Shown: piece by piece, positions 4,672 to 12,846 of the stretch
Numbering within the stretch: the stretch's first letter is position 1
Layout of the letters: every line of letters starts with the position of its first letter
Assembly (NCBI GenBank): GCA_030647775.1
Contig: JAUSJC010000011.1
Location: forward strand, 1 to 18,283
Direction: 5' to 3'
Length of the DNA stretch: 18,283 bases
DNA from: Candidatus Curtissbacteria bacterium
Lineage (GTDB): Bacteria > Patescibacteria > Microgenomatia > Curtissbacterales > GWA2-41-24
The notes under the pieces: model-generated
Databases searched by the model: none
What the model was told of the DNA's origin: nothing
Seen by the model: the letters and a program-made list of their open reading frames with translations, nothing else
Position numbers and translations under genes: made by a program

Positions 4672-7092
4672 TTAATCTAGCAGTCGAATCCGCCCTAAGG
4701 TGAATGCAAGCAAAACTCCCAGAGACACCAGAGAAATCACAGCCCCCAATTTAAAAGAGTCGCTGTCAAAATAAAAACGGACTATATGTTCACCCGCGGT
4801 CAGCGGCACGGCGCGAAACGTGTAATCGGCGCGCATGATCTCCGTTTCGTCCCCATCCACTTTCGCCTTCCACCCCGGATAAAAATTATCGGAAATAAAT
4901 AAAAGTTTCGGCGCATCCGATTTTGTTTTAACAATAACCTCCTGCGACTTATAACTTAACACCTCAACGCTTCCCGGCCCGGCTTGTGGTGAAATTGGCG
5001 AACCCTTTTCCAAAACGAGGCTTTGGCGCATATTAAAATCATCCGCAAGAAGTCTTGTGATAATTTGCCCGTCCCCGGTGATTTTCTCGTAATTTGAAGC
5101 CAAAAAGACTCTCGGCACCACTTGTTGATTCTCAAAAACCGAAAAGATCCCGCCGCCAAAAGCCTTTTTAAAGTTAAAAGATTCCATGGTTTTACTCTCA
5201 TCACTTGCGGTTATTACCAAACGGGTCCCCAAAAGGTCAATTAACTTTCGGCGGTTGGGATTAGCCAAAAGCTCACGGGCGTTACCCAGACCGGCGCCGG
5301 CATCGGCCCTAAAAATAAAATCCGTTAACTTGCCGCCTTGCATGGCGTAAGTAAATTCCCCGTAGCGCTTGTTGTTCAAAGAATCGTAACCGTCGCCGGC
5401 ATATATGCCAAGCTGGCTGGCAAAATTGCTCTGTATCGTTGCCTTACCGACACCCCAGGTTCGCCAAATACCTTGGTTCTCCCTTATAAAATTGAGCTCG
5501 GGGGTTTGGGGGAAGATGTATTTTTCATCGGAAAACGAAAAGTACTTTTGGCTAAAGTAAAAAACGTGGGCAAAAGAAATGATAATTATTAAAAACCCTA
5601 CTGCCCTTTTACTAACCCGCTTTTGCCCGAGAAAAATTAAAAAAGCACAGACCGCGTATACCAGAATCGGCACAACCAAGTTCCTGAAACTCACCGCCAG
5701 TGCAAAATCCAGGTGAAACTTCTTTGGATCAAAATAGGCAATCTTGTAGGTTTTAAAGTATAAAAGCGCTCCGATTAAAACCAGGTATAAAAACCCTACA
5801 AGAAAAACTGCTCCCAAAATCTTTTTGCCTTTTGTCCTTTGCCACAGGTCAAAGCCGTATGAGGCTAAAATACTAATACAAAACGCCGGTACAAATAAAA
5901 TCCTGTTGGGGATGGAAGTCGATAAAAACGGGATCGGCAATTTAAGAAACATCCGGGCCCCCGGCCAGTCCAAAGTTGTCAAAATCGAAATAATTCCTAT
6001 CCCTGTCAAAAGCAAAACAAAGCGGTTCTTCCAATTATTAAAAATGGCATAAACAGCGAAAATTAATGCTGCCACACCCGCAAACATTATTCCTTCGTAG
6101 TATTGGGCCGCCCCCGGCCTAAAAAAGTTCCCTGTTGCCGGATGGCCAAAAAAGTCCGGCACCAAATACGTCACAAGCGTCTCTTTTGGCAGTAAAAAGC
6201 CGTAAAGCTGGTCTGTTAGTGCTATTTGCGCTCTTGCCGACCTAAAGTAAAGCTCTGCCGACGGCAATAGCTGAATAGCCGCAATAAGCGCACCAAAAAC
6301 AAAAGCCCCGATTATCATCAATCCTCTTCGGGAAAACACGTTTCTGCCAAACCTTAAAAGAAAATACAAACCGGCAAAAAGGCAAAGGTAGATTGTCGTT
6401 TGCATATAACCACCCAAAAAAGACACAGCCAACGAAAAAGAAATCACGCCTAGAAATTTCGCCTTACCAGACTCTTTAAACCTGTCAATACCCAGTAAAA
6501 CCAGCGGCAGCCAGATTATTGAATGGGGCGACATAACAACTTCCTCGCCCCAAGTCAAAATAAACGGGCTAAAGCCAAAAGTTATTGCTCCAAATAGACT
6601 TGCCAATTTTGAAAGCCCCACCCGCCTGTCATGCCGAACTCGTTTCGGCATCTTTATAGATCCTGAATCAAGTTCAGGATGACGTTCGTTATCAAATCTG
6701 AGATTCCTTAGATAGAGAAAAGTAAAAAACGAAGCTAAAATCGTCGGTGTCAACCTTAAAAAGTGCCAGAACACAACCTGGGACATTAAAAGCCCGAAAA
6801 TATTCAGAGGATAAAAAACCGCGCTTTGAAAATCGGCCGCGTGAGGATGCCCGGCAAACGCAAACGGATTCCACAAGGGAAACTGGCCGCCTTTTATGCT
6901 ATCCAAGGTTACTTTGTAAAAAGGGAAATAAATCCGCAGCCCGTCCCAGCCGCTATTTTTGAAAGGCAAATTTTCTCCCCACGGCGCATAAAAAGAAACC
7001 AGCAAATTTCCGTTTAGATTAACCTTGCCCAAAAATATCGGCCAGAAAATAAGAAAGCTTAACAATGTAAATAGAAACAAATAACGCTTCAT
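4672..7092 (-). CDS. YfhO-like polytopic membrane protein
   Basis: An 806-aa membrane protein with many TM helices, related to the YfhO family (GT-C-like glycosyltransferase fold). Some members decorate cell-wall polymers with sugars from lipid carriers. Family signs are a long first extracytoplasmic loop with FPLWNPFAFAGHPHAADFQS and AVFYPLN (71-97), and the C-terminal beta domain with LLFISDNFYPGWKAKVDG and FRAVPLTAGEHIVRFYF before a last TM helix. The start is ATG 7090-7092, directly before KRYLFLF; a TTG at 7116 is possible but weaker. Residues ~137-157 (RHPELDSGSIKMPKRVRHD) are encoded by a palindromic DNA element inserted in frame between TM helices. The gene is the last of the carbamoyltransferase cluster, 27 nt after the DUF5989 gene. 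It probably acts with them on a cell-surface glycan or lipid-linked substrate (inference). Confidence 0.85.
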   Translation of the reverse strand: MKRYLFLFTLLSFLIFWPIFLGKVNLNGNLLVSFYAPWGENLPFKNSGWDGLRIYFPFYKVTLDSIKGGQFPLWNPFAFAGHPHAADFQSAVFYPLNIFGLLMSQVVFWHFLRLTPTILASFFTFLYLRNLRFDNERHPELDSGSIKMPKRVRHDRRVGLSKLASLFGAITFGFSPFILTWGEEVVMSPHSIIWLPLVLLGIDRFKESGKAKFLGVISFSLAVSFLGGYMQTTIYLCLFAGLYFLLRFGRNVFSRRGLMIIGAFVFGALIAAIQLLPSAELYFRSARAQIALTDQLYGFLLPKETLVTYLVPDFFGHPATGNFFRPGAAQYYEGIMFAGVAALIFAVYAIFNNWKNRFVLLLTGIGIISILTTLDWPGARMFLKLPIPFLSTSIPNRILFVPAFCISILASYGFDLWQRTKGKKILGAVFLVGFLYLVLIGALLYFKTYKIAYFDPKKFHLDFALAVSFRNLVVPILVYAVCAFLIFLGQKRVSKRAVGFLIIIISFAHVFYFSQKYFSFSDEKYIFPQTPELNFIRENQGIWRTWGVGKATIQSNFASQLGIYAGDGYDSLNNKRYGEFTYAMQGGKLTDFIFRADAGAGLGNARELLANPNRRKLIDLLGTRLVITASDESKTMESFNFKKAFGGGIFSVFENQQVVPRVFLASNYEKITGDGQIITRLLADDFNMRQSLVLEKGSPISPQAGPGSVEVLSYKSQEVIVKTKSDAPKLLFISDNFYPGWKAKVDGDETEIMRADYTFRAVPLTAGEHIVRFYFDSDSFKLGAVISLVSLGVLLAFTLGRIRLLD
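6628..6683. repeat. Palindromic element inserted in frame in the yfhO-like gene
   Basis: Two hairpins in tandem. The first has arms ATGCCGAA (6631-6638) and TTCGGCAT (6644-6651) with a 5-nt loop. The second has arms ATCCTGAA (6660-6667) and TTCAGGAT (6673-6680), also with a 5-nt loop. The whole begins GTCAT and ends ATGAC, so the outer ends are complementary too. It encodes RHPELDSGSIKMPKRVRHD in the host protein, a polar stretch unlike the surrounding membrane sequence. The second hairpin recurs in comF at 17691-17711. Confidence 0.85.
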
Positions 7093-7119
7093 ATCCCCGC
7101 GGCAAGGCCTATCCAAAAG

Positions 7120-7299
7120 TTAAAACAAGGTGTAGATAAATGGGGCAACACCGGTTGCTTGGGCAAAGATTAAAAGTAGGCCAAAAACTAAAAGCACCGC
7201 CACGAGCGGAATCAAAAACCAAAGTTTAGCTTCCCATAAAAATTGCAAGAGTTCCCCCGCTTCTCCACCTCTTGAAAAAAATCCCTTCAAAAAACTCAT
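7120..7299 (-). CDS. DUF5989-type small membrane protein
   Basis: A 59-aa protein. ATG is at 7297-7299 and TAA at 7120-7122. It has a short cytoplasmic start with Gly/Glu (MSFLKGFFSRGGEAGELLQF), a conserved-looking LWEAKLWFLIP, one TM helix (about 29-46), and the tail AQATGVAPFIYTLF. This fits the DUF5989 family, short single-pass proteins found next to NodU-type carbamoyltransferases, including in saxitoxin-type clusters. It sits between the carbamoyltransferase (stop at 7368) and the yfhO-like gene, in the same direction. A membrane adaptor role for the carbamoyltransferase would suit its place, but no biochemical function is established that I know of. Confidence 0.8.
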   Translation of the reverse strand: MSFLKGFFSRGGEAGELLQFLWEAKLWFLIPLVAVLLVFGLLLIFAQATGVAPFIYTLF

Positions 7300-7367
7300 T
7301 GTTCTTGATTATACATTAGAAATTGGAAATTTGCTTTTTGGAACAAAAACTTCGCCATTGGAAATTC

Positions 7368-9152
7368 TCAAAGATCCTCTTTGAGGACTATATACCTTTC
7401 AAGCGCCAAAATATCCAGACCCGATTTTGTAAATGTGGAAAACGCGTTGGCCGGCGTATTTACAATGGGTTCGCCTTTTAAATTAAAAGATGTATTCATC
7501 AGGACATAAACCCCCGTTTTTTGTCCGAATTTTTTGATCAAATTATAATAGCGGCTATTTTGTTTGGCGGAAATTATTTGCAAGCGCCCAGAACCGTCTA
7601 CGTGGACTGTAGCGGGAATGACTTTGCGCATTTGGCGCTTAACCGGGAAAACCGCAAGCATAAAATTGGTCAGGCTTACGTGTTCCAAATTACCAAGTTC
7701 AAAATATTTACTGGCTTTCTCCGCTAAAACCACGGGTGCAAATGGTCTATACGGCTCACGGAATTTAATTTTCGTGTTAACAATTTCTTTCATTTCTTCG
7801 CGTCTTGGATCTGCCATAATCGAACGCGCCCCCAGCGCCCTTGGCCCCCACTCCGCACGGCCATGGAAAAACCCAATCACCTTCCCGCTCGCAATCTCGC
7901 CAGAAAGAAAGTCACAAAGTGCGGCTTCGGAGACAATTTTTCTATATTTGATCCTTTTACTTTTTAAGAATTTTTCGATTTCGAGGTCGGTGAAATCTTC
8001 CCCGAAATAGCAATTATCCTGCGTATAATTCCTCTTCTTCCCTAAAATCGCATGATTGACGTAATATGCCGCCCCCAAACTCCCGCCGTCATCTCCTGCA
8101 GCCGGCTGCACAAAAATCCGTTTGAATGGGCTGCGCGAAAGAAGCATTCCGTTGGCCACACTGTTTAAACCCACCCCTCCCGCAATGCAAAGATTATCCA
8201 TTTGCGTTTTTTGATGCACAAACTTGGCAAGCGCCAAAATTCTTTCTTCCGTAAATGCTTGGATAGATGCGGCAATATCGGCATATTTCTGGTTTTGCTC
8301 ACAAAGTTCTTGGTAATTGTCCGGCTTTTCTCCAAAATAAGAAGGGTAACCGGAAGATTTAGTAAAGAAATGCAAATCTTTTTGTCTCGGTTTACCAAAA
8401 AGCTTCACAAATTTTTGCGAGAATGCCTTACTCGTGGACTTGTGGTATGTAAAATATTCCATCTTAAGCCGGTATGAACCGTCTTCGTAAGTTGTCACCA
8501 GTCGTCTGACACGATCCAGATATTTCGGCTTGCCGTATGGCGCCATACCCATCACTTTATACTCACCGTCATTAACCTCAAAACCTAAAAAGGCCGTAAA
8601 CACCGAATATAAAAGCCCGAGTGAGTGTGGAAACTTAATTTCCTCCTCGATTTTAATGTCATTGCCCTCACCCACCCCCCACGTCGTTGTCGTCCATTCG
8701 CCGACGCCGTCAAAAGTCAAAATCGCCGCCCTCTCATATCCGGATGGATAAAAAGCCGAGGCCGCATGCGAGATATGATGAGGCACAAACAAAACTTTTT
8801 GGGGATCAATTTTTAGCTTATCAACGATAATCGAGCGCACCCAAAGTTTATCGGTAAGCCACGTAACCATCGCTTTGGCAAAAAGCCGCGGCGCCGCCGG
8901 CCAGGTCGCCAAGGTTGATCTTAAAATCCTATCAAACTTCCAGAAAGGTTTTTCGTAGTAAACTACAAAATCAACATCTTTTATTTTTATCCCGGCTTTT
9001 TTAAAACAAAACTCAATCGCCAGGATTGGAAATTCGCTGTCATGCTTTTTCCGAGAAAAGCGTTCTTCGGCCGAAGCCGCGAGAATCTTGCCGTCTTTGA
9101 TTAAACAAACAGCCGATTCGTGATAAAAACAGGAAATCCCAAGAATGTACAT
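7368..9152 (-). CDS. NodU/CmcH-type carbamoyltransferase
   Basis: A 594-aa enzyme of the NodU/CmcH/TobZ family, which moves a carbamoyl group from carbamoyl phosphate, via carbamoyl-adenylate, to a hydroxyl of a sugar or other small molecule. The N-terminal Kae1-like domain starts ILGISCFYHESAVCLIKDG (residues 3-21) and has the metal site HHISHAASAF (H125 and H129) and LTFDGVGEW (D148). The family glycine motif IAGGVGLN and PAAGDDGGSLGAA follow. The C-terminal part has the conserved GRAEWGPRALGARSIMADPR and REPYRPFAPVV. Length is typical and it appears intact. It starts one base after the stop of the upstream 77-aa membrane protein, so the two are coupled. With the flanking small membrane proteins and the YfhO-like protein, its acceptor is most likely a surface or exported glycan (inference). 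Confidence 0.93.
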   Translation of the reverse strand: MYILGISCFYHESAVCLIKDGKILAASAEERFSRKKHDSEFPILAIEFCFKKAGIKIKDVDFVVYYEKPFWKFDRILRSTLATWPAAPRLFAKAMVTWLTDKLWVRSIIVDKLKIDPQKVLFVPHHISHAASAFYPSGYERAAILTFDGVGEWTTTTWGVGEGNDIKIEEEIKFPHSLGLLYSVFTAFLGFEVNDGEYKVMGMAPYGKPKYLDRVRRLVTTYEDGSYRLKMEYFTYHKSTSKAFSQKFVKLFGKPRQKDLHFFTKSSGYPSYFGEKPDNYQELCEQNQKYADIAASIQAFTEERILALAKFVHQKTQMDNLCIAGGVGLNSVANGMLLSRSPFKRIFVQPAAGDDGGSLGAAYYVNHAILGKKRNYTQDNCYFGEDFTDLEIEKFLKSKRIKYRKIVSEAALCDFLSGEIASGKVIGFFHGRAEWGPRALGARSIMADPRREEMKEIVNTKIKFREPYRPFAPVVLAEKASKYFELGNLEHVSLTNFMLAVFPVKRQMRKVIPATVHVDGSGRLQIISAKQNSRYYNLIKKFGQKTGVYVLMNTSFNLKGEPIVNTPANAFSTFTKSGLDILALERYIVLKEDL

Positions 9153-9153
9153 A

Positions 9154-9387
9154 TCAATACTGACGGTGGGCAGACTGAAGATCGTCTTTCGGGTGGTCCC
9201 ATTTATTAAAGTTCGATCTCATCCTCCGCGGTTTCATATTCAAAGAATCACCAAAATATCTGCTTACCAAACCAAACGGCGCCGCAATCACAAAATAAAA
9301 AATGGTCAAAATAACCTGCGCCTGAAAATTACCAATAACGTGAGCGACTTTCAGCCACTTCTTCCACAGCAGTTTCAAAAAAGACAT
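9154..9387 (-). CDS. Small membrane protein coupled to the carbamoyltransferase
   Basis: A 77-aa protein from the ATG 9385-9387; a GTG two codons earlier is also open and no clear Shine-Dalgarno favours either. It has a basic amphipathic start (FLKLLWKKWLKVAHVIGNFQ), one TM segment (about 24-45, VILTIFYFVIAAPFGLVSRYF) and a basic/acidic tail ending DLQSAHRQY. I recall proteins with this layout (K-x-W-x-x-IGxFQAxVxLTxFYF, then a final R-x-Q-aromatic) beside carbamoyltransferases, but not a family name. Its TGA stop is one base from the carbamoyltransferase ATG. A likely role is to hold that enzyme or its substrate at the membrane (inference). Confidence 0.78.
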   Translation of the reverse strand: MSFLKLLWKKWLKVAHVIGNFQAQVILTIFYFVIAAPFGLVSRYFGDSLNMKPRRMRSNFNKWDHPKDDLQSAHRQY

Positions 9388-9431
9388 GGGCACATTAAAA
9401 CAGAAGCAGATAAATTAGGAAAGAGGCTGAA

Positions 9432-9520
9432 AGTCCTGAGCGAACTATAGTAGTAAGAGTAGCCGAACTACGAAGTGAGTCGAAGGCCGAAGGTCCTGAG
9501 TGAACGAAGTGAGTCGAAAG
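9432..9520. repeat. Intergenic repeats of the CCTGAG...GTCGAA family
   Basis: CGAAGTGAGTCGAA occurs twice exactly (9471-9484 and 9505-9518), and GTCCTGAG occurs twice (9433-9440 and 9493-9500). The same words, without the GTGA insert, are in the Nudix gene at 15912-15935 (CCTGAGCGAAGTCGAATGAC) and, altered, near 2330-2365. It fills the gap between the 94-aa and 77-aa membrane protein genes. Confidence 0.65.
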
Positions 9521-9523
9521 AAT

Positions 9524-9808
9524 CTACTTAAAAGAGGCCCTAAGTCTTAGGGATGCAACAAAAAGCAGTACGAATCCTAAAATAAAAAGCGAATCCGAAA
9601 CCGAAATATTTTTGTAAATTTCCAGATCAGAAACAAACCGGGAAAGTACAACCGAAAGCATAAAAGAAACCATTCCCAGGGCCATAAAAATCTGGCTTCC
9701 GGCAAGTTTGCCGCCCCGCAGAATGTAAGCGTTGTAAACCGCCGACAGCGAAACCAAAACTGCAATCACGAAAATAATAGTAGAACTGGAAAGAATTAAT
9801 TCCAACAT
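9524..9808 (-). CDS. Small three-helix membrane protein, function unknown
   Basis: A 94-aa, very hydrophobic protein from ATG 9806-9808; a TTG at 9814 is also open. It has three predicted TM helices at about 5-27, 37-58 and 69-88, separated by short polar loops (LRGGKLAGSQ and SDLEIYKNISVSD), and a basic C-terminal end (LRLRASFK) probably in the cytoplasm. No family is recognised. It lies 50 nt after rpoD and upstream of the carbamoyltransferase genes, so it may be co-transcribed with either. No Shine-Dalgarno is seen. It may be the first gene of the surface-modification cluster, but the link rests only on position. Confidence 0.65.
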   Translation of the reverse strand: MLELILSSSTIIFVIAVLVSLSAVYNAYILRGGKLAGSQIFMALGMVSFMLSVVLSRFVSDLEIYKNISVSDSLFILGFVLLFVASLRLRASFK

Positions 9809-9857
9809 ACACAATTAGTGTGCCATACCAGAATCTTAATTTCAAATTTAAAATTTT

Positions 9858-11033
9858 TCAGGCCAAATCCAAATAATCCCGCAGCTTCTTGGCCCGGGTG
9901 GGATGCCTAAGTTTGCGGATAGCTTTTGCCTCTATTTGTCTAATTCGCTCACGGGTTACCCCGAATTCCTTACCAACCTCCTCAAGCGTCCTTTGTTTCC
10001 CGTCCTCCAAACCAAACCGGTATTCCAAAACTTTCGCCTCACGCGGAGACAAGGTTCCTAAAACTTCACGGATATGATCTTTTAAAAGCGCTTGTGTCGC
10101 CTGATCGGTAGGCGAAGCCGAAGCGTCCTGAATAAAATCTCCCAAGCGCGAATCTTCCTCTTCACCAACCGGTGCCTCAAGTGAAGCCGGCTCCTGGGAA
10201 ACCTTAATAATTTCCCTAACCTTTTCCACACCGATTTCCATCTCCTGCGCTACTTCTTCCGGCGCCGGTTCGCGCCCTAATTCCTGCATCAATCGCCTGG
10301 AAATTCGGTTGAATTTGTTAATCGTTTCAACCATGTGAACCGGAATCCTAATCGTCCTTGCCTGGTCGGCAATGGCCCTGGTTATTGCCTGCCTGATCCA
10401 CCATGTCGCGTATGTCGAAAACTTATAACCGCGCGTCCAGTCGTATTTTTCAACAGCCCGCATGAGACCGATATTACCTTCCTCAATCAAATCCAAAAGC
10501 GTCAGCCCCCGGTTAACGTATTTTTTGGCAATGGAAACCACAAGCCTTAGATTTGCCGAAATTAGTCTTTCCCTCGCCCGCTTGTCATTCTTCTCAACTT
10601 TTTTGGCAAGCATCACCTCGTCTTCATATGTCAGAAGCGAAATCCTGCCGATTTCCCTAAGATACATTCTCACCGGATCCGAAAGGTAACCCTCCTCTAA
10701 AGTAGACAAACCTTCCAGCTCCTTCTCCAGTTCCGTAATCGGTTTATCCTCGTCGGCGACATCAACTTCCGTGGTATCAAAAACATCAATGCCTTCCTCC
10801 AAAAATTTGAAGTAAAGTTCATCCACCTCGTTGATATGGTTTTCCGGCTGGGGGAAAATGGCCAGAATTTCTTCCTGTGTTACAAAGCCCTGCTCACGGC
10901 CGCGTTTGGTCAGTTTGCGGATTTCCGCCTTGGTATCAACTACCGGCACCGCTTGCTGTTTACCTTCTGCCGCAGTAACCTTTTGTTCCTTTGTTCTTTT
11001 GTTCTTTTGTTCTTTTTTAACTATTTTTTTCAT
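9858..11033 (-). CDS. rpoD: Primary sigma factor RpoD (sigma-70)
   Basis: A 391-aa housekeeping sigma factor that directs RNA polymerase to -10/-35 promoters. Regions are in order: a Lys/Gln-rich start (1-30), a region 1.1-like domain (about 35-85, LTKRGREQGFVTQEEI), region 1.2 (118-150, DPVRMYLREIG), region 2 (155-225) with the core-binding LLDLIEEGNIGLMRAVEKYD and -10-reading YKFSTYATWWIRQAITRAI, region 3 (229-285), and region 4 (325-385) with the helix-turn-helix TLEEVGKEFGVTRERIRQIEAKA split around 349-371. The long non-conserved insert of proteobacterial RpoD is absent. Its ATG overlaps the dnaG stop (ATGA), so both are one operon. The N-terminal codons 6-17 consist of an 8-bp tandem repeat. 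Confidence 0.97.
   Translation of the reverse strand: MKKIVKKEQKNKRTKEQKVTAAEGKQQAVPVVDTKAEIRKLTKRGREQGFVTQEEILAIFPQPENHINEVDELYFKFLEEGIDVFDTTEVDVADEDKPITELEKELEGLSTLEEGYLSDPVRMYLREIGRISLLTYEDEVMLAKKVEKNDKRARERLISANLRLVVSIAKKYVNRGLTLLDLIEEGNIGLMRAVEKYDWTRGYKFSTYATWWIRQAITRAIADQARTIRIPVHMVETINKFNRISRRLMQELGREPAPEEVAQEMEIGVEKVREIIKVSQEPASLEAPVGEEEDSRLGDFIQDASASPTDQATQALLKDHIREVLGTLSPREAKVLEYRFGLEDGKQRTLEEVGKEFGVTRERIRQIEAKAIRKLRHPTRAKKLRDYLDLA
10981..11012. repeat. Four tandem copies of an 8-bp unit in the rpoD start
   Basis: The unit TTTTGTTC (GAACAAAA on the coding strand) is repeated four times, with one base change in the second copy (CTTTGTTC). Because 8 is not a multiple of 3, the units are read in all three frames and give KEQKNKRTKEQK. 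Any gain or loss of a single unit would shift the frame of rpoD a few codons after its ATG. Confidence 0.85.
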
Positions 11034-12802
11034 ATTTGTTCTAATTCACTTCGCTGTTTTAATAATTCATCTATCTTTTTTGTAAGCCTGCCAACTTCTT
11101 TGCTGTCTGCCTTTTTCTGAGCCTCTTCTAAACTAACAGCAATCGCCATCTGTTGTCTTCTCAAAGAAGTAATTTTAATTTCTCTGGCTGTCTTAAAAGC
11201 CTCCTGCCCCCAAAGTTCTTTTTCGGAAAAAGCCGGACTAATGTTAATTAAATAAAGCTGGTCGACAAAATCGTTAAAATCTTTCGGCAATACATGCACA
11301 ATCTTGGCAGGACTATTTGACTTCGAGTGTTTAATTATATCACGCACGGCCTTCCAGAACAGCCTTTGCGCTTCTCCCGAAAAATCGCTTGGGTCGATCA
11401 TTTCAACAATGCGCGAGACCACTTTATCACCGGCCAAAAAAAGTGCCAGGAAATAATCCTCCATTGTCGTGTTTACCCCGTGTAGTCCGCCATTGGCGGA
11501 CGCAGTGGGGCCTCCCCCTAAATCCGCCGTCTTTTTTTCAACCGCCTGTGCCACCAGCCCAACATCCAGCCCCAAAACGCGGGCGAGTTTCTCTATATAA
11601 TGGGCCCGCACCAAATCGTCGGAAATTTTCGAAAGGATTGGCAAAATCTCGCGCCCTATTTTTTTCTGCCCGTCGGCAGTCGCGGGGTCAAAGCGCTCGA
11701 CCGCCGAATCGATAAGATAATCGTAAATATTAGAAGCTTTGGAAATCGCCGCGCCAAATCCTTTTGGGTCTTTTTGCGCAAATTCGTCCGGGTCTTTGGC
11801 GCTTCCTAAATCGGCAACCCTCACCGTCACTCCCGCCATATCAAGAAGTTCAATTCCCCGTCTGGAAGCGCTGTCCCCGGCAATATCAGTGTCAAAACAA
11901 AGGACAACGTTTTCGGCAAGTCTCGAAAGCATCGCCGCCTGTTTATCCGTCAAGGCCGTACCTTTGCTGGCAACCACATTTTCCACCCCCGCCTGATGGG
12001 AAGACAAAACATCAAACTCGCCTTCAACCAAAACCGCCTCGTTTTTATCCCGAATGGCGCTCCTTCCGATATCCAAACCAAATAAAAGCGCACCCTTTTG
12101 AAAAATCGGCGTTTCCGATGTGTTGACATACTTCGCCTCTTTTGCCGTTGAATCCAAAACCCTCCCCGAAAAACCCATCACAGTCCCGCGGGAATCGGCA
12201 AGTGGAAACACCAATCGGTCGCGGAACCTGTCATAAAACGACCGGTCATTACCGCTTCTGGCTACTACCAGCCCCGACATCGCTACATCGGAAACCGGAA
12301 TTTTATGCTTCACAAAAAAATTAAAAAGCGTATCCCAGCTGTCCGGCGAATATCCCAGCCGAAACTTTTCCCAAGTCTCTTTTTTAATCCCTCTTCCCGT
12401 CAAATACTTCCTCGCCCGCTCGCCTGCCGGATGGTTGTTTAAAAGATGGCTGTAAAGTTTAACCGTCAGCTTATTAATTTCAATAAGCTTCTCGCGGATT
12501 TGGGATTTATCGGTCGGCTCAAAAAATTTAAGCTTTACCCCGGCGCGCTTAGCCAGTTCTTCCAAAGCTTCGCGAAAATCCCAGCCCTCAATCTTCTCAA
12601 GAAAAGTAAAAACGTCCCCGCCTTCAGCGCAGCCAAAACATTTCCAAACTTGCCGCTCCGGCGAAACCATAAAAGAAGGCGTCTTTTCGGAGTGGAAAGG
12701 GCAAAGCCCGCCCAAATTCCTGCCCATTTTTTTAAGTGGGAGATAAGAAGAGATAACCTCAACCAAATCTACTTTACTTTTTACTTCCTCAACCTGATCC
12801 AT
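11030..12802 (-). CDS. dnaG: DNA primase DnaG
   Basis: A 590-aa primase that makes RNA primers for replication forks. The N-terminal CHC2 zinc finger is complete: C34, H37, C55 and C58 (CPFHSEKTPSF ... WKCFGCAEGGDV). The catalytic core follows with FRDRLVFPLADSRG (about 193-206), and the TOPRIM motifs VLVEGEFDV (E260) and CFDTDIAGD (D304, D306). The C-terminal helicase-binding part is at about 446-590. Residues about 429-445 (GGGPTASANGGLHGVNTT), in the linker before this domain, are encoded by a palindromic element (11476-11510) and look like an in-frame insertion. The start MDQVEEVKSKVDLVEVISSYLP is typical. It is the first gene of the dnaG-rpoD operon, as in many bacteria. Confidence 0.97.
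   Translation of the reverse strand: MDQVEEVKSKVDLVEVISSYLPLKKMGRNLGGLCPFHSEKTPSFMVSPERQVWKCFGCAEGGDVFTFLEKIEGWDFREALEELAKRAGVKLKFFEPTDKSQIREKLIEINKLTVKLYSHLLNNHPAGERARKYLTGRGIKKETWEKFRLGYSPDSWDTLFNFFVKHKIPVSDVAMSGLVVARSGNDRSFYDRFRDRLVFPLADSRGTVMGFSGRVLDSTAKEAKYVNTSETPIFQKGALLFGLDIGRSAIRDKNEAVLVEGEFDVLSSHQAGVENVVASKGTALTDKQAAMLSRLAENVVLCFDTDIAGDSASRRGIELLDMAGVTVRVADLGSAKDPDEFAQKDPKGFGAAISKASNIYDYLIDSAVERFDPATADGQKKIGREILPILSKISDDLVRAHYIEKLARVLGLDVGLVAQAVEKKTADLGGGPTASANGGLHGVNTTMEDYFLALFLAGDKVVSRIVEMIDPSDFSGEAQRLFWKAVRDIIKHSKSNSPAKIVHVLPKDFNDFVDQLYLINISPAFSEKELWGQEAFKTAREIKITSLRRQQMAIAVSLEEAQKKADSKEVGRLTKKIDELLKQRSELEQI
11476..11510. repeat. Palindromic element in frame in dnaG
   Basis: CCCCGTGTAG, the inner hairpin TCCGCC-ATT-GGCGGA (11486-11500), then CGCAGTGGGG. 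The outer CCCC and GGGG pair. The left arm (CCCC-K-Y-G-W-AG) and right arm (CG-N-AGTGGGG) match the two units inside the Nudix gene at 15625-15665 and 15673-15704, while the inner hairpins differ. Confidence 0.8.
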
Positions 12803-12812
12803 CGCAAACAGT

Positions 12813-12841
12813 TATATACCACTAAAATCAAAATTCTCCAA
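12813..12841 (-). promoter_or_regulatory. Candidate promoter of dnaG-rpoD
   Basis: On the minus strand TTGGAG (12836-12841), a 17-nt spacer and TATATA (12813-12818) lie 10 nt before the dnaG ATG, right after the stop of the preceding HEPN-like gene. Both hexamers deviate from consensus, so this is a moderate call. The implied leader is only a few bases. Confidence 0.4.
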
Positions 12842-12846
12842 CCTAA

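Noticed and set aside
4470..4703. Plus-strand gene with two stop codons (possible recoding or alternative code)
   Set aside because: Both TAA and TGA interrupt it, and TGA acts as a stop elsewhere in the window. Its last part is explained by similarity to the yfhO 3' end. At most it is a pseudogene.
9432..9520. CRISPR-like array
   Set aside because: The repeats are only 8-14 bp at irregular spacing, with no spacers of even length and no cas genes nearby.
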